Source: Flavobacteriales bacterium
Lineage (GTDB): Bacteria > Bacteroidota > Bacteroidia > Flavobacteriales > Flavobacteriaceae
Assembly: GCA_017303755.1 (NCBI GenBank)
Contig: JAFLBS010000003.1
Coordinates: forward strand, 310,001-374,000
Reading direction: 5' to 3'
DNA: 64,000 bases
Shown here: one piece after another, positions 46,276-54,221 of the stretch
How the letters are laid out: each line of letters starts with the position of its first letter
Numbering within the stretch: position 1 is the first letter of the stretch
Position numbers and translations under genes: made by a program
Notes under the pieces: generated by a model
The model's database searches: none
What the model was told of the DNA's origin: nothing
What the model saw: only the letters and a program-made list of their open reading frames with translations

Positions 46276-47565
46276 TTACTCTACTAAAATCTTTTTAGTT
46301 ATTGTAGCGCCATTACTTTGAATAGTTACATAATACAAACCACTTAATGTTGTATCAATTTGAATGTTTTGAACTAAATCTGTAGTTTGATTGAAATCAG
46401 TGTTGTAAATTTCTCTTCCCAAAGCATCAATAATAATAACTGAATAACTGTCTGTAGCTTCTTTTAATTGAATTGCAAAAGTACCTTTATTAGGATTAGG
46501 CGCAATTGAGAAATTAGATGTTACAAAGTCATTATTTGCTAAAACATCTGTTTGTAATTGTGATGCAATGGTGTTATACCAAGCGGTCATTCTTGTAGCT
46601 TGTCCTGCTGTAAACATGTACATACAAGCATCTTGCACATAATCCATATAGTTCATGGTTAACTGAGTTGCTCCACAGTTGGTAAAAACAGTACCTGGCG
46701 CATCACAGTCAAAATAAGGAGTATCAGCTGGTGGAGTATCACAAACTCTATCACCCGAAGTAGCACAATTACTGCCATCACAAGCATCAAAAGTATGATC
46801 TAAATTAAAAAAATGTCCTAATTCATGAGTTAATGTTCTGCCTAAATTATAAGGCGCGCTTGGCACATAACCTGAACAAGTTGCAGGACTACCTGTCATG
46901 GTAGCACCAAAAGCATTGTTATCAATTACTACAGTCATTCCAGCAGATGGAGAACCTCCAAGTGGAGAATAACCCAAAATGCCATTAGCAATATTTCGTA
47001 CTACTAAATTACAATAACCCGCCCAAGTAGAATCTGAGTCAGCATTTGATAAAAAGTCTGTACCAAAAGTTACAGCAGGTTGTCCGTTGATAGGGAAACC
47101 AAGACCAGAACCTGTAGGGTGACTTTGCGTAGCTATTTCAAATGACACATCCATGTCACCAATATTAACACCTGGATAAAATTCACTTGCTGCTTGCCAT
47201 AACGTTATGTCAGAGTTGGTTGCATTATAGTCAGCGTTTAATATATTCACTTGTCTTTGTGCCAAAAGTTTTAAACAATCACGTAAAGAAGCATTACCTG
47301 ATGTTGCTGTTACTGATGGAAAATGTACAGCAACTGGAATTCGGATTGTTACATTAGGAGCATTAACACCTTGTGCATTTCTTGAGTGCTGTAACAACTC
47401 TAATCGTTGTAATTCAGACTCAAACTGTTGTTGCAAGTCAAGGTATTGTTGTCTTAACTCAGGGTTTGCCAACATATTTTGCATGTATTCTTTTGTACCA
47501 CAAGTACGTTGTTGAGCAAAACCCAACTGCACTACAAAAAGTGCCAATAGTAATTTAATTTTCAT
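46276..47565 (-). CDS. Secreted M43-family zinc metalloprotease with type IX sorting domain
   Basis: 429 residues, signal peptide MKIKLLLALFVVQLGFAQ. Zinc site HELGHFFNLDHTF, with Asn where most family members have Gly (HExxHxxGxxH), and the Met-turn-like MNYMDYVQDACMYMF. Paired cysteines (FDACDGSNCATSGDRVCDTP) recall M43/pappalysin-like enzymes. The C-terminal 75 residues (IAPNPNKGTFAIQL ... GLYYVTIQSNGATITKKIL) are a typical type A sorting domain, so it is secreted by the type IX system and anchored or released outside. It probably digests extracellular protein, feeding the S46 peptidase downstream. Confidence 0.88.
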   Translation of the reverse strand: MKIKLLLALFVVQLGFAQQRTCGTKEYMQNMLANPELRQQYLDLQQQFESELQRLELLQHSRNAQGVNAPNVTIRIPVAVHFPSVTATSGNASLRDCLKLLAQRQVNILNADYNATNSDITLWQAASEFYPGVNIGDMDVSFEIATQSHPTGSGLGFPINGQPAVTFGTDFLSNADSDSTWAGYCNLVVRNIANGILGYSPLGGSPSAGMTVVIDNNAFGATMTGSPATCSGYVPSAPYNLGRTLTHELGHFFNLDHTFDACDGSNCATSGDRVCDTPPADTPYFDCDAPGTVFTNCGATQLTMNYMDYVQDACMYMFTAGQATRMTAWYNTIASQLQTDVLANNDFVTSNFSIAPNPNKGTFAIQLKEATDSYSVIIIDALGREIYNTDFNQTTDLVQNIQIDTTLSGLYYVTIQSNGATITKKILVE

Positions 47566-47588
47566 AAAAAAGTAGTTTATTTTTTTTG

Positions 47589-47618
47589 CAATTTTACAAC
47601 TTATTCTTAATTATCAAA
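47589..47618 (-). promoter_or_regulatory. Possible promoter of the M43 protease gene
   Basis: On the minus strand TTTG (47618-47615), 18-nt spacer, TAAAATTG (47596-47589). The -7 box has one mismatch to TAnnTTTG. It is about 25 nt upstream of the ATG at 47565. Confidence 0.4.
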
Positions 47619-47635
47619 AAATAAGTCGCACATTT

Positions 47636-48637
47636 TTAATTATTTAACATTTGCCAAAGTTGATCTTTTAATTCTTGCAAGCCTTGTTGTGCTACTGAAG
47701 AAATAAATAAATACGGAACACCTTTTAGTTCTTTGTTCAACAAATGCTTCATTTCGGCTTTAAGTTCATCGTCGAGCATATCACATTTAGAAATGACCAG
47801 CAACTTATCTTTATCTAGCATTTCCGGATTGTATCGACGCAATTCATCCAATAGAATTTCATATTCTTTTTTGATATCATCGGCATCCGCTGGAACTAAA
47901 AACAATAAAGTTGAATTGCGTTCAATGTGGCGTAAAAAATAATGACCTAATCCTTTTCCTTCAGCAGCACCTTCTATAATTCCGGGAATATCGGCCATTA
48001 CAAACGACTGAAAATCGCGGTAAGCTACAATTCCTAAATTGGGTTTTAAAGTCGTAAACGGATAATCGGCAATTTTGGGTTTGGCTGAAGTCAACACCGA
48101 AAGTAAGGTTGATTTTCCTGCATTCGGAAAACCTACTAAACCAACATCGGCTAGTACTTTTAATTCCAAAATCACATCGTGTTCCTCAACTGGCATTCCG
48201 GGTTGAGCATAACGAGGCGTTTGGTTGGTTGAACTTCTAAAGTGCCAGTTTCCTAAACCTCCTTTTCCTCCTTTTGCTAGTATTTTCTCTTCATCGTGTT
48301 CTGTAATTTCAAAAAGAATTTCACCTGTTTCCATGTCTTTCACAACCGTTCCCAAAGGCACTTCCAGGTATTTATCTTCACCATCATGACCTGTGCTTCT
48401 GCTGCTACCGCCATCGCCACCGTGACCTGCTTTTACGTGTTTGGTAAATTTAAGATGAAAAAGTGTCCACAGATTTTTATTTCCTTTCAGAATCACGTGA
48501 CCACCGCGACCACCATCACCACCATCTGGACCGCCTTTTTCAATGAATTTTTCACGGTGCAAATGCGACGATCCTTTTCCTCCTTTTCCGGAAGAAACAT
48601 ATATTTTTACGTAGTCTACGAAATTACCCTCTGTCAT
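47636..48637 (-). CDS. obg: GTPase Obg/CgtA
   Basis: Ribosome-assembly and stress GTPase, 333 residues. Glycine-rich Obg fold at the N-terminus ([18 protein letters not shown]), then G1 [15 protein letters not shown]3 [17 protein letters not shown] and G4 SKCD. Complete for the short form without a C-terminal OCT domain. Follows the CBS-domain gene's array-like spacer; both are on the minus strand, obg nearer the M43 gene. Confidence 0.95.
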   Translation of the reverse strand: MTEGNFVDYVKIYVSSGKGGKGSSHLHREKFIEKGGPDGGDGGRGGHVILKGNKNLWTLFHLKFTKHVKAGHGGDGGSSRSTGHDGEDKYLEVPLGTVVKDMETGEILFEITEHDEEKILAKGGKGGLGNWHFRSSTNQTPRYAQPGMPVEEHDVILELKVLADVGLVGFPNAGKSTLLSVLTSAKPKIADYPFTTLKPNLGIVAYRDFQSFVMADIPGIIEGAAEGKGLGHYFLRHIERNSTLLFLVPADADDIKKEYEILLDELRRYNPEMLDKDKLLVISKCDMLDDELKAEMKHLLNKELKGVPYLFISSVAQQGLQELKDQLWQMLNN

Positions 48638-48654
48638 TTTCTTAGTATTACTGC

Positions 48655-48722
48655 GTCAGTTCACTGGCGCTTGTGTTAGTCGCAGTCGCAGTTTTCAGTT
48701 TCTGTGACTGATTACTGAGACT
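48655..48722. repeat. CAGT/ACTG-rich intergenic array
   Basis: On the minus strand this 70-nt stretch contains about nine CAGT or ACTG words spaced 6-10 nt apart (for example CAGTCTCAGTAATCAGTCAC and GAAAACTGCGACTGCGACTA). It separates the CorC-type gene from obg. Similar in style to the other short-period arrays in this window. No function visible. Confidence 0.6.
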
Positions 48723-48731
48723 GTAAACTTT

Positions 48732-50015
48732 TTATTTATCTTTTAATGTTGTGATTAAAACTTTGTCAATTTTAACTCCATCCATATCCATTACTTCAAA
48801 TTCAAGTTTGTTCCAGATGAGTTTTTGACCTGGTTTTGGAATTACACCTAACTCGGTTACGATCAAACCACTAACTGTGGTTACTTCATAATCTCCAGTT
48901 AAATCATCCATGTCAAAATACGTTAGGAAATCGTGTAGTGAATAATGTCCGTCAACCAACCATGTTCCGTCTTCTCTGGTAATGATTTTGAATTCGTCTT
49001 CATAGAAATCGGCCGCATCACCTACTAAAGCTTCCAATATGTCATTTAAAGTAATGATTCCTTGAAAAACACCATGTTCATCAGTAACCAAAGCATAATG
49101 TACTTTTGATATTTTAAAATTTTCTAAGGCTTTGTATGCCGAAGTGTGTTCGATAAAATAAACAGGTTCTCGTGTGATTTTCTTCAAATCAAAATCGCCT
49201 TCACCTTTTTCAAAACTTTTAAATAAATCCTTTAACAAAACAATTCCTTCAACATCATCTAAATTGTCTCCACAAACAGGATATACTGAATGTAATTCTT
49301 CTAATACTTTATCTTTTATTTCCTGAACCGAATCTTCATACGAAAGATACACTATCGAATTTCGGTGTGTCATTAACGAATTTACTTTACGATCACCAAT
49401 ATGAAAAACACGTTCCACGATGTCTTGCTCAATTTCCTGAACTTCACCTACTTCGGTTCCTTCTTTGATGATGGCTTTGATTTCTTCTTCGGTTACTTTA
49501 CCGTCGGCTGTTGGCTTGATTTGCAATACTTTGAGTAAAAAATCAGTTGAAGTGGTCAACAACCAAATGAAAGGCATGGTAACTTTTGACACCAGTTTCA
49601 TCGGAACAGCCACTGCTTTGGCTATGGCTTCTGGGTAATTCAACCCAATACGTTTCGGTAATAATTCGCCCAAAACCAAGGAGAAAAAAGTAAGCACCAC
49701 AACTACAATTCCAACTCCAATGCTTTGAGCATACGGTTTTAAAACTTCAAAACTTCCCACAAAGGCTTGCACGTCTGTAGTGATTTTATCTCCAGAGTAA
49801 ATACCCGTTAAAATTCCGATTAAGGTAATTCCGATTTGAACTGTTGATAAAAATTCGTTAGGTGAATTGGCCAAATCAAGAGCTACTTTTGCATTTTTAT
49901 TCCCTTTTTTGGCGGCGGTTTCCAAACGATTTTTTCGAGCTGAAATCAAGGCGATTTCCGACATGGAAAAAACACCATTCAAAATGATTAAAAAAAGAAT
50001 TATTAAAATTTCCAT
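48732..50015 (-). CDS. CNNM/CorC/HlyC-family membrane protein
   Basis: 427 residues: DUF21/CNNM transmembrane domain of four helices (about 1-190), a CBS pair (about 200-325, with VNSLMTHRNSIVYLSYEDS and HYALVTDEHGVFQGIITLND) and a C-terminal CorC/HlyC transporter-associated domain (ITREDGTWLVDGHYSLHDFL). Relatives move or regulate Mg2+ or other cations; the hemolysin name is historical. The upstream spacer holds element D. Confidence 0.85.
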   Translation of the reverse strand: MEILIILFLIILNGVFSMSEIALISARKNRLETAAKKGNKNAKVALDLANSPNEFLSTVQIGITLIGILTGIYSGDKITTDVQAFVGSFEVLKPYAQSIGVGIVVVVLTFFSLVLGELLPKRIGLNYPEAIAKAVAVPMKLVSKVTMPFIWLLTTSTDFLLKVLQIKPTADGKVTEEEIKAIIKEGTEVGEVQEIEQDIVERVFHIGDRKVNSLMTHRNSIVYLSYEDSVQEIKDKVLEELHSVYPVCGDNLDDVEGIVLLKDLFKSFEKGEGDFDLKKITREPVYFIEHTSAYKALENFKISKVHYALVTDEHGVFQGIITLNDILEALVGDAADFYEDEFKIITREDGTWLVDGHYSLHDFLTYFDMDDLTGDYEVTTVSGLIVTELGVIPKPGQKLIWNKLEFEVMDMDGVKIDKVLITTLKDK

Positions 50016-50160
50016 AGTTTAAAATTACAAAAAAAGAGCATAAATCCTAGTTCGGAAATAGCTCCTTTTCTGTGTGCAAATATCAGAAAAAAAATTGAAT
50101 GCTCGAAATTTATATTTTCCTGTCTATTACGACATTTTTGTAATGACCACTAAAGCCATT

Positions 50161-50300
50161 AGCCCAGATTGTAGTGGAAAGCCCGTAAAGTAAAAACAAC
50201 CAAATTTTGTTGTTAAAAATAGGCGACCAAAGAAGCCTTTTTTTTAACGTACAAAATGGTTGTTTTTACTGCGGACTTGAAGCGGAAAGCTGGATTAGCT
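50161..50300 (+). repeat. Dispersed structured element, copy D with long central hairpin
   Basis: 5' part AGCCCAGATTGTAGTGGAAA GCCCG, 3' part TTGAAGCGGAAAGCTGGATT AGC. The arms in between pair perfectly over 14 bp: AGTAAAAACAACCA (50189-50202) with TGGTTGTTTTTACT (50257-50270). A competing inner hairpin, AACAAC with GTTGTT, overlaps the left arm. Between adk and the CorC gene, both minus strand, while the element reads plus. Confidence 0.6.
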
Positions 50301-50304
50301 TCTA

Positions 50305-50877
50305 TTACAATTGATCAAAAACCAAAGTCAATCTAGCGGTTACTTCTTCGATGGTTCCGATGCCATCAACAGCGTAAAATTTGCCTTGATCTTGGTAATA
50401 GTGCATCAATGGCGCTGTTTTTTGATTGTATTCGTCGTAACGGTTTCTGATTTTTTCTTCGTCTTGATCGTCAGGTCTTCCTGAAGTTTTACCTCTTTCT
50501 AACAGACGAGCAACTAAAATATTATCATCGGCTTCTAAAGCTACCGTTGCGGTAATACTTTGTCCTTTTGACTCTAAAAACTGATCTAAAGCGGCAGCTT
50601 GTGCTAAAGTTCTTGGAAAACCATCGAATAAAAATCCGGATGAATGTGGGTTTTTATCGACTTCACTTTGCAACATTTGAATGGTAATTTCATCGGGAAC
50701 TAAATCGCCTTTGTCCATATAAGTTTTGGCTAATTTGCCTAAATCGGTGTCATTTTTAATATTGAATCTGAAAATATCACCCGTTGATAAGTGTGTTAAA
50801 TTGTATTTTTCTTTTAAAAATTCAGCTTGTGTGCCTTTTCCCGCACCTGGTTTTCCGAAAAGAACGATGTTGATCAT
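50305..50877 (-). CDS. adk: Adenylate kinase
   Basis: AMP phosphorylation enzyme, 190 residues, short-LID form. P-loop FGKPGAGKGTQAEFL, AMP-binding LSTGDIFRFNIKNDT and FLFDGFPRTLAQA, LID arginine in TSGRPDDQDEEKIRNR. It is not in the spc operon as in many bacteria but next to hpt, so purine salvage and nucleotide balancing genes are adjacent. Confidence 0.96.
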   Translation of the reverse strand: MINIVLFGKPGAGKGTQAEFLKEKYNLTHLSTGDIFRFNIKNDTDLGKLAKTYMDKGDLVPDEITIQMLQSEVDKNPHSSGFLFDGFPRTLAQAAALDQFLESKGQSITATVALEADDNILVARLLERGKTSGRPDDQDEEKIRNRYDEYNQKTAPLMHYYQDQGKFYAVDGIGTIEEVTARLTLVFDQL

Positions 50878-50893
50878 TTTAATTTTTAGTTTA

Positions 50894-50936
50894 AAATTGT
50901 TTACTATTGTTTAAAAGTTTGAAATTTTTAGCCTAA
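50894..50936. repeat. Short-period AT-rich spacer between hpt and adk
   Basis: Minus-strand words TTTCAAACTTTTAAACAATA and GTAAACAATTTTAAACTAAA recur every 9-11 nt. Same vocabulary as the array at 36151. It begins right after the hpt stop codon. Confidence 0.45.
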
Positions 50937-50938
50937 AA

Positions 50939-51469
50939 CTATTGTGCTAGTTGGTATACATCGGCTAAATTTCTTCCTAAACCATCGTAGTCTAAACCGT
51001 AACCTACAATGAATTTATTTGGAATTCGGATGCCAACATAATCGATTTTGATGTCTTTTTTATAGGCTTCGGGTTTGAAGAATAAAGTAGCAATTTTAAG
51101 ATGCTTTACATTTTTCTCTTTGAAAATGGCTTTTAATTCTTCGATGGTATTTCCAGTATCGACAATATCTTCAACGATGACAACGGTTTTGCCTTCTAAA
51201 TTTTCGTTGATTCCAATGAGTTGTTTCACATCATTGGTCGTTTGTGTTCCTTCGTACGATGCCATTTTCATGAAACTCACTTCACACATTCCGCGGTAAT
51301 GCTTCATCAAATCAGCCATTACCATAAACGAACCATTTAAAATTCCGACAAAAACCGGAACTTCATCAAAGAAATCATCATCCATTTGTTTGGCCATATT
51401 GGCGATTGCGAAATCAATTTCTTCAGAAGAAATAAAGGGTTCAAAAGTTTTATCGTGAAGGTGTATCAT
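50939..51469 (-). CDS. hpt: Hypoxanthine phosphoribosyltransferase
   Basis: Purine salvage enzyme of 176 residues from the ATG at 51469. The PRPP-binding motif VVIVEDIVDTGNTIEEL and the active-site segment VGYGLDYDGLGRNLADVY are clear. A longer reading frame up to 51622 exists but the promoter at 51500 lies inside it, so the short start is chosen. Confidence 0.93.
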   Translation of the reverse strand: MIHLHDKTFEPFISSEEIDFAIANMAKQMDDDFFDEVPVFVGILNGSFMVMADLMKHYRGMCEVSFMKMASYEGTQTTNDVKQLIGINENLEGKTVVIVEDIVDTGNTIEELKAIFKEKNVKHLKIATLFFKPEAYKKDIKIDYVGIRIPNKFIVGYGLDYDGLGRNLADVYQLAQ

Positions 51470-51499
51470 TGTGTTTTTTTGTTTTAAAAAATAAAGGAG

Positions 51500-51532
51500 C
51501 AAATTTACGAAGTAATAACTATTTAATAACAA
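51500..51532 (-). promoter_or_regulatory. Promoter of hpt (TAAATTTG)
   Basis: The minus strand reads TAAATTTG at 51507-51500, a full TAnnTTTG match, with a TTG at 51532-51530 about 22 nt upstream as the -33 element. Expected start about 51493, giving a leader of about 24 nt. Confidence 0.55.
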
Positions 51533-51732
51533 GTATTTTGACTTTTTTGCTAATTTGATATAGGGAAGTTGTTTACACTTTTTCAATTGGCTGCAAAATT
51601 GTATTTTTATCCCATATTTCATCTTTTTTTAATTCCGTAACGCTGCTATGCAATGAAAAAAAGCTAAAATCTAGAACAAAAATTCTAACTTTTCGCTTCA
51701 ATCAAAAAAGTTTAAACAACTTCATTTACCAA

Positions 51733-52266
51733 ATGAATGCAGAATTTTACAATCAAATAGCCCAAAGCACAGCACATCGAAAAAGCAGAGATGACAATAA
51801 AGATTTCATTTTTGCTCATCCGTCGTACTTAAAAGAGTTGACTGAAATTGCTTTTAACACCAAAGACAAAAACCACCATAAAGCCTGTTGGATATTAGAA
51901 TTAGTGTGCGAAGAACAATTGGACCTTTTTATTCCTTTTATTGATGGTTATTGTAATTCATTGGCGCAGCAACACTCCGATTCAGCCATTCGTTCGATTT
52001 CAAAAATTGGTCTGTTTTTGGTGAAAAATAAAAAAATCCAACTCACCGAATCGCAAGAAGAAAAACTCATCGAATCGGGTTTGGATTGGCTCATTCAAAC
52101 CGACAAAGCTGCTAATGCGGCCTATACCATGCGGTTTTTGTATCTCTTAGGAAAAAAACATTCGTGGGTAAATGATGAATTAAGAGAATTACTATCACGC
52201 AATTTCAGCGATCAAACACCAGGTTATCGTTTTGCTGTGAAAGACATTTTGAAACGGTTGAAATAA
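51733..52266 (+). CDS. Conserved helical protein of unknown function upstream of purK
   Basis: 177 residues without signal or membrane segment. Predominantly helical, perhaps HEAT-like (HHKACWILELVCEEQLDLFI, AIRSISKIGLFLVKN, NAAYTMRFLYLLGKKH). I do not recognise a family. It is 53 nt upstream of purK in the same direction, and the purK promoter lies at its 3' end. Its own promoter is not obvious. Confidence 0.7.
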   Translation: MNAEFYNQIAQSTAHRKSRDDNKDFIFAHPSYLKELTEIAFNTKDKNHHKACWILELVCEEQLDLFIPFIDGYCNSLAQQHSDSAIRSISKIGLFLVKNKKIQLTESQEEKLIESGLDWLIQTDKAANAAYTMRFLYLLGKKHSWVNDELRELLSRNFSDQTPGYRFAVKDILKRLK

Positions 52267-52287
52267 GTTGCTAAATGTTTATCTTTG
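52257..52287 (+). promoter_or_regulatory. Promoter of purK (GTTG, 19 nt, TATCTTTG)
   Basis: -33 GTTG at 52257-52260 and -7 TATCTTTG at 52280-52287 with a 19-nt spacer, the consensus distance. It overlaps the last codons of the preceding gene and gives a leader of about 26 nt before the ATG at 52320. This is the best-matching promoter in the window. Confidence 0.75.
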
Positions 52288-52319
52288 TGCCACAACAACG
52301 ACAACTACAATTACAACGA

Positions 52320-53474
52320 ATGAACTATTTTTCTTCTGACTTTAAATTAGGAATTCTAGGTGGCGGTCAACTCGGCAAAATGTTGCTGACCGAAACTAGA
52401 AAATTCGACATACACACTTTAGTGCTCGACCCAAGCGAAGAAGCACCATCTCGATTTGGCTGCAATGCGTTTTACCGCGGAACCTTATTGGATTACGACA
52501 CTGTCTATCAATTTGGTAAAATGGTGAATCTATTGACCATCGAAATTGAAAACGTAAATCTTGACGCCTTGGATGCTTTAGAAAAAGAAGGTCTACCGAT
52601 TTTTCCATCGCCCAAAACCTTACGATTGATTCAGAACAAAGGCCGACAAAAAGATTTTTATGTTGAAAATAACATTCCGACTTCACCACACCAACGATTT
52701 GTAGACTTAAATGCGTTAAGATCTGCTATCACATCGAGCGCAGTCGAGATGCCTTTTGTTTGGAAGTGCGCGCAGTTTGGTTACGATGGCAATGGAGTAA
52801 AAATAATTCGTTCAGCCATTGATTTAGTTGGTTTGCCCGAAGTAGAATGCATCGCCGAGCAAATGGTTCCGTTTAAAAACGAATTGGCGGTAATTGTAGC
52901 GCGATCGGTTTCGGGTGAAGTTAAAACGTATCCGGTGGTGGAAATGGAATTCCATCCCGAAGCCAACCAAGTGGAATATGTGATTTGTCCTGCTCGAATT
53001 GATTCAACAGTAGCGCAAAAAGCCACTGAAATAGCTTTGAAAGTTTCAGAAGCTTTCAACCATATTGGTTTATTAGCTGTTGAAATGTTCCAAACCGAAG
53101 ACGATGAAATTCTAGTCAACGAAGTCGCTCCTCGCCCACACAATTCAGGTCATTACAGTATTGAAGCGAGTTATACTTCACAGTTTGAAAATCATTTACG
53201 TGCCATTTTAAATTTGCCTTTGGGTAACACGAATAGTAAAGTTGCCGGAATTATGGTCAATTTGGTCGGCGAAGAAGGCTTTTCCGGTCCAGTAATTTAC
53301 GAAAACATCGAAAAAATAATGGCCATTCAAGGTGTAACGCCGCATATTTACGGCAAACGCGAAACACGTCCGTTTCGAAAAATGGGACACGTAACGATAG
53401 TGAATGAAAATATGACTGAAGCTCGAAAAGTGGCGGAAAAAGTAAAGAATAGTATTAGAGTGATTTCAATTTGA
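52320..53474 (+). CDS. purK: N5-carboxyaminoimidazole ribonucleotide synthetase
   Basis: PurK, 384 residues, ATP-grasp enzyme that carboxylates AIR to N5-CAIR in purine synthesis. Starts FKLGILGGGQLGKMLL; ATP-grasp parts VWKCAQFGYDGNGVKII and VNEVAPRPHNSGHYSIE are intact. The start at 52320 is chosen because an upstream in-frame ATG (52275) overlaps the promoter. Followed by purE, which rearranges N5-CAIR to CAIR; the two act in sequence. Confidence 0.95.
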   Translation: MNYFSSDFKLGILGGGQLGKMLLTETRKFDIHTLVLDPSEEAPSRFGCNAFYRGTLLDYDTVYQFGKMVNLLTIEIENVNLDALDALEKEGLPIFPSPKTLRLIQNKGRQKDFYVENNIPTSPHQRFVDLNALRSAITSSAVEMPFVWKCAQFGYDGNGVKIIRSAIDLVGLPEVECIAEQMVPFKNELAVIVARSVSGEVKTYPVVEMEFHPEANQVEYVICPARIDSTVAQKATEIALKVSEAFNHIGLLAVEMFQTEDDEILVNEVAPRPHNSGHYSIEASYTSQFENHLRAILNLPLGNTNSKVAGIMVNLVGEEGFSGPVIYENIEKIMAIQGVTPHIYGKRETRPFRKMGHVTIVNENMTEARKVAEKVKNSIRVISI

Positions 53475-53505
53475 AAATTTGAAAATTTGTCAATTTGAAA
53501 ATGAT
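53467..53505. repeat. TTTGAAAA spacer repeat between purK and purE
   Basis: Words AATTTGAAAATTTGAAAATT and TGTCAATTTGAAAATG repeat every 9-10 nt. The purK stop codon lies inside the first unit. Confidence 0.6.
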
Positions 53506-53529
53506 ATAAAAACATTACATACAAAAACA

Positions 53530-54015
53530 ATGAGTAAAGTAGCCATTATCATGGGCAGTATTTCGGACATGCCTGTTATGCAAGAAGCCATCGATATTTT
53601 AAAAGGATTTGACATCGAAACCGAGGTTGACATCGTTTCAGCACACCGAACACCCGAAAAATTATTTGATTTTAGTACGAATGCTCACATGCGAGGCATT
53701 TCGGTTATAATCGCTGGTGCTGGTGGCGCGGCGCATTTACCCGGAATGGTCGCTTCGATGTCGCCATTGCCCGTGATTGGCGTTCCTGTAAAATCAAGCA
53801 ATTCGATTGACGGTTGGGATTCGGTGTTGTCCATTTTACAAATGCCTGGTGGCGTTCCTGTTGCGACAGTTGCGTTAAACGGAGCCAAAAACGCCGGAAT
53901 CTTAGCTGCACAAATCATCGGAAGCCACGACAAATGTGTTTTAGACAAAATCGTTTTGTATAAAGAAGGTCTGAAACAAGCCGTGATAAAAGCTTCAGAC
54001 GAATTAAAAAAATAA
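53530..54015 (+). CDS. purE: N5-CAIR mutase (phosphoribosylaminoimidazole carboxylase catalytic subunit)
   Basis: PurE class I, 161 residues from the ATG at 53530 (the longer frame from 53479 is not conserved in character). Signature VAIIMGSISDMPVMQEAI and the loop IVSAHRTPEKLFDF with catalytic His, then GAGGAAHLPGMVASMSPLPV. Works after PurK. Followed by element E and a palindrome before the M3 peptidase gene. Confidence 0.96.
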   Translation: MSKVAIIMGSISDMPVMQEAIDILKGFDIETEVDIVSAHRTPEKLFDFSTNAHMRGISVIIAGAGGAAHLPGMVASMSPLPVIGVPVKSSNSIDGWDSVLSILQMPGGVPVATVALNGAKNAGILAAQIIGSHDKCVLDKIVLYKEGLKQAVIKASDELKK

Positions 54016-54020
54016 TTTTT

Positions 54021-54131
54021 AGAAGCTATTCCTGCTGTACGCTGTATCTGTCATTGCGAGCAGAGCGAAGCAATCTTTAATAGGGTTATCGCGTAGCTCG
54101 CAATGACAGGATGCCGCTTCCATCAGGGCTA
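54021..54131 (-). repeat. Dispersed structured element, copy E, with a nested REP palindrome
   Basis: Read on the minus strand: TAGCCCTGATGGAAGCGGCA TCC at one end and ACAGCAGGAATAGCTTCT at the other, matching the ends of the family. The middle is a different, perfect 13-bp palindrome, CTGTCATTGCGAG (54048-54060) with CTCGCAATGACAG (54097-54109), the type of TCATTGCGAG repeat scattered in many bacteria. So one repeat appears to carry or have captured another as its central hairpin. Confidence 0.6.
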
Positions 54132-54178
54132 GGGCAATCTATTAAAAAACAAAATATTATTTTTATCACAAACAGTAC

Positions 54179-54198
54179 GGACAAGTCGCGACTTGTCC
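54179..54198. promoter_or_regulatory. 20-bp perfect palindrome upstream of the M3 peptidase gene
   Basis: GGACAAGTCGCGACTTGTCC is self-complementary over its whole length and ends 24 nt before the ATG at 54222. It could be a binding site, an RNA hairpin with no loop space, or a dispersed palindrome. GC content is far above the surroundings. Confidence 0.5.
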
Positions 54199-54221
54199 CT
54201 TCACCCATTTCAAAAGACAAC

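Noticed and set aside
51470-51622. N-terminal extension of hpt
   Set aside because: The extension crosses the TAAATTTG promoter and is unlike known hypoxanthine phosphoribosyltransferases.
52275-52319. Longer start of purK with MFIFVPQQRQLQLQR
   Set aside because: It overlaps the -7 box and transcription start of the best promoter in the window.
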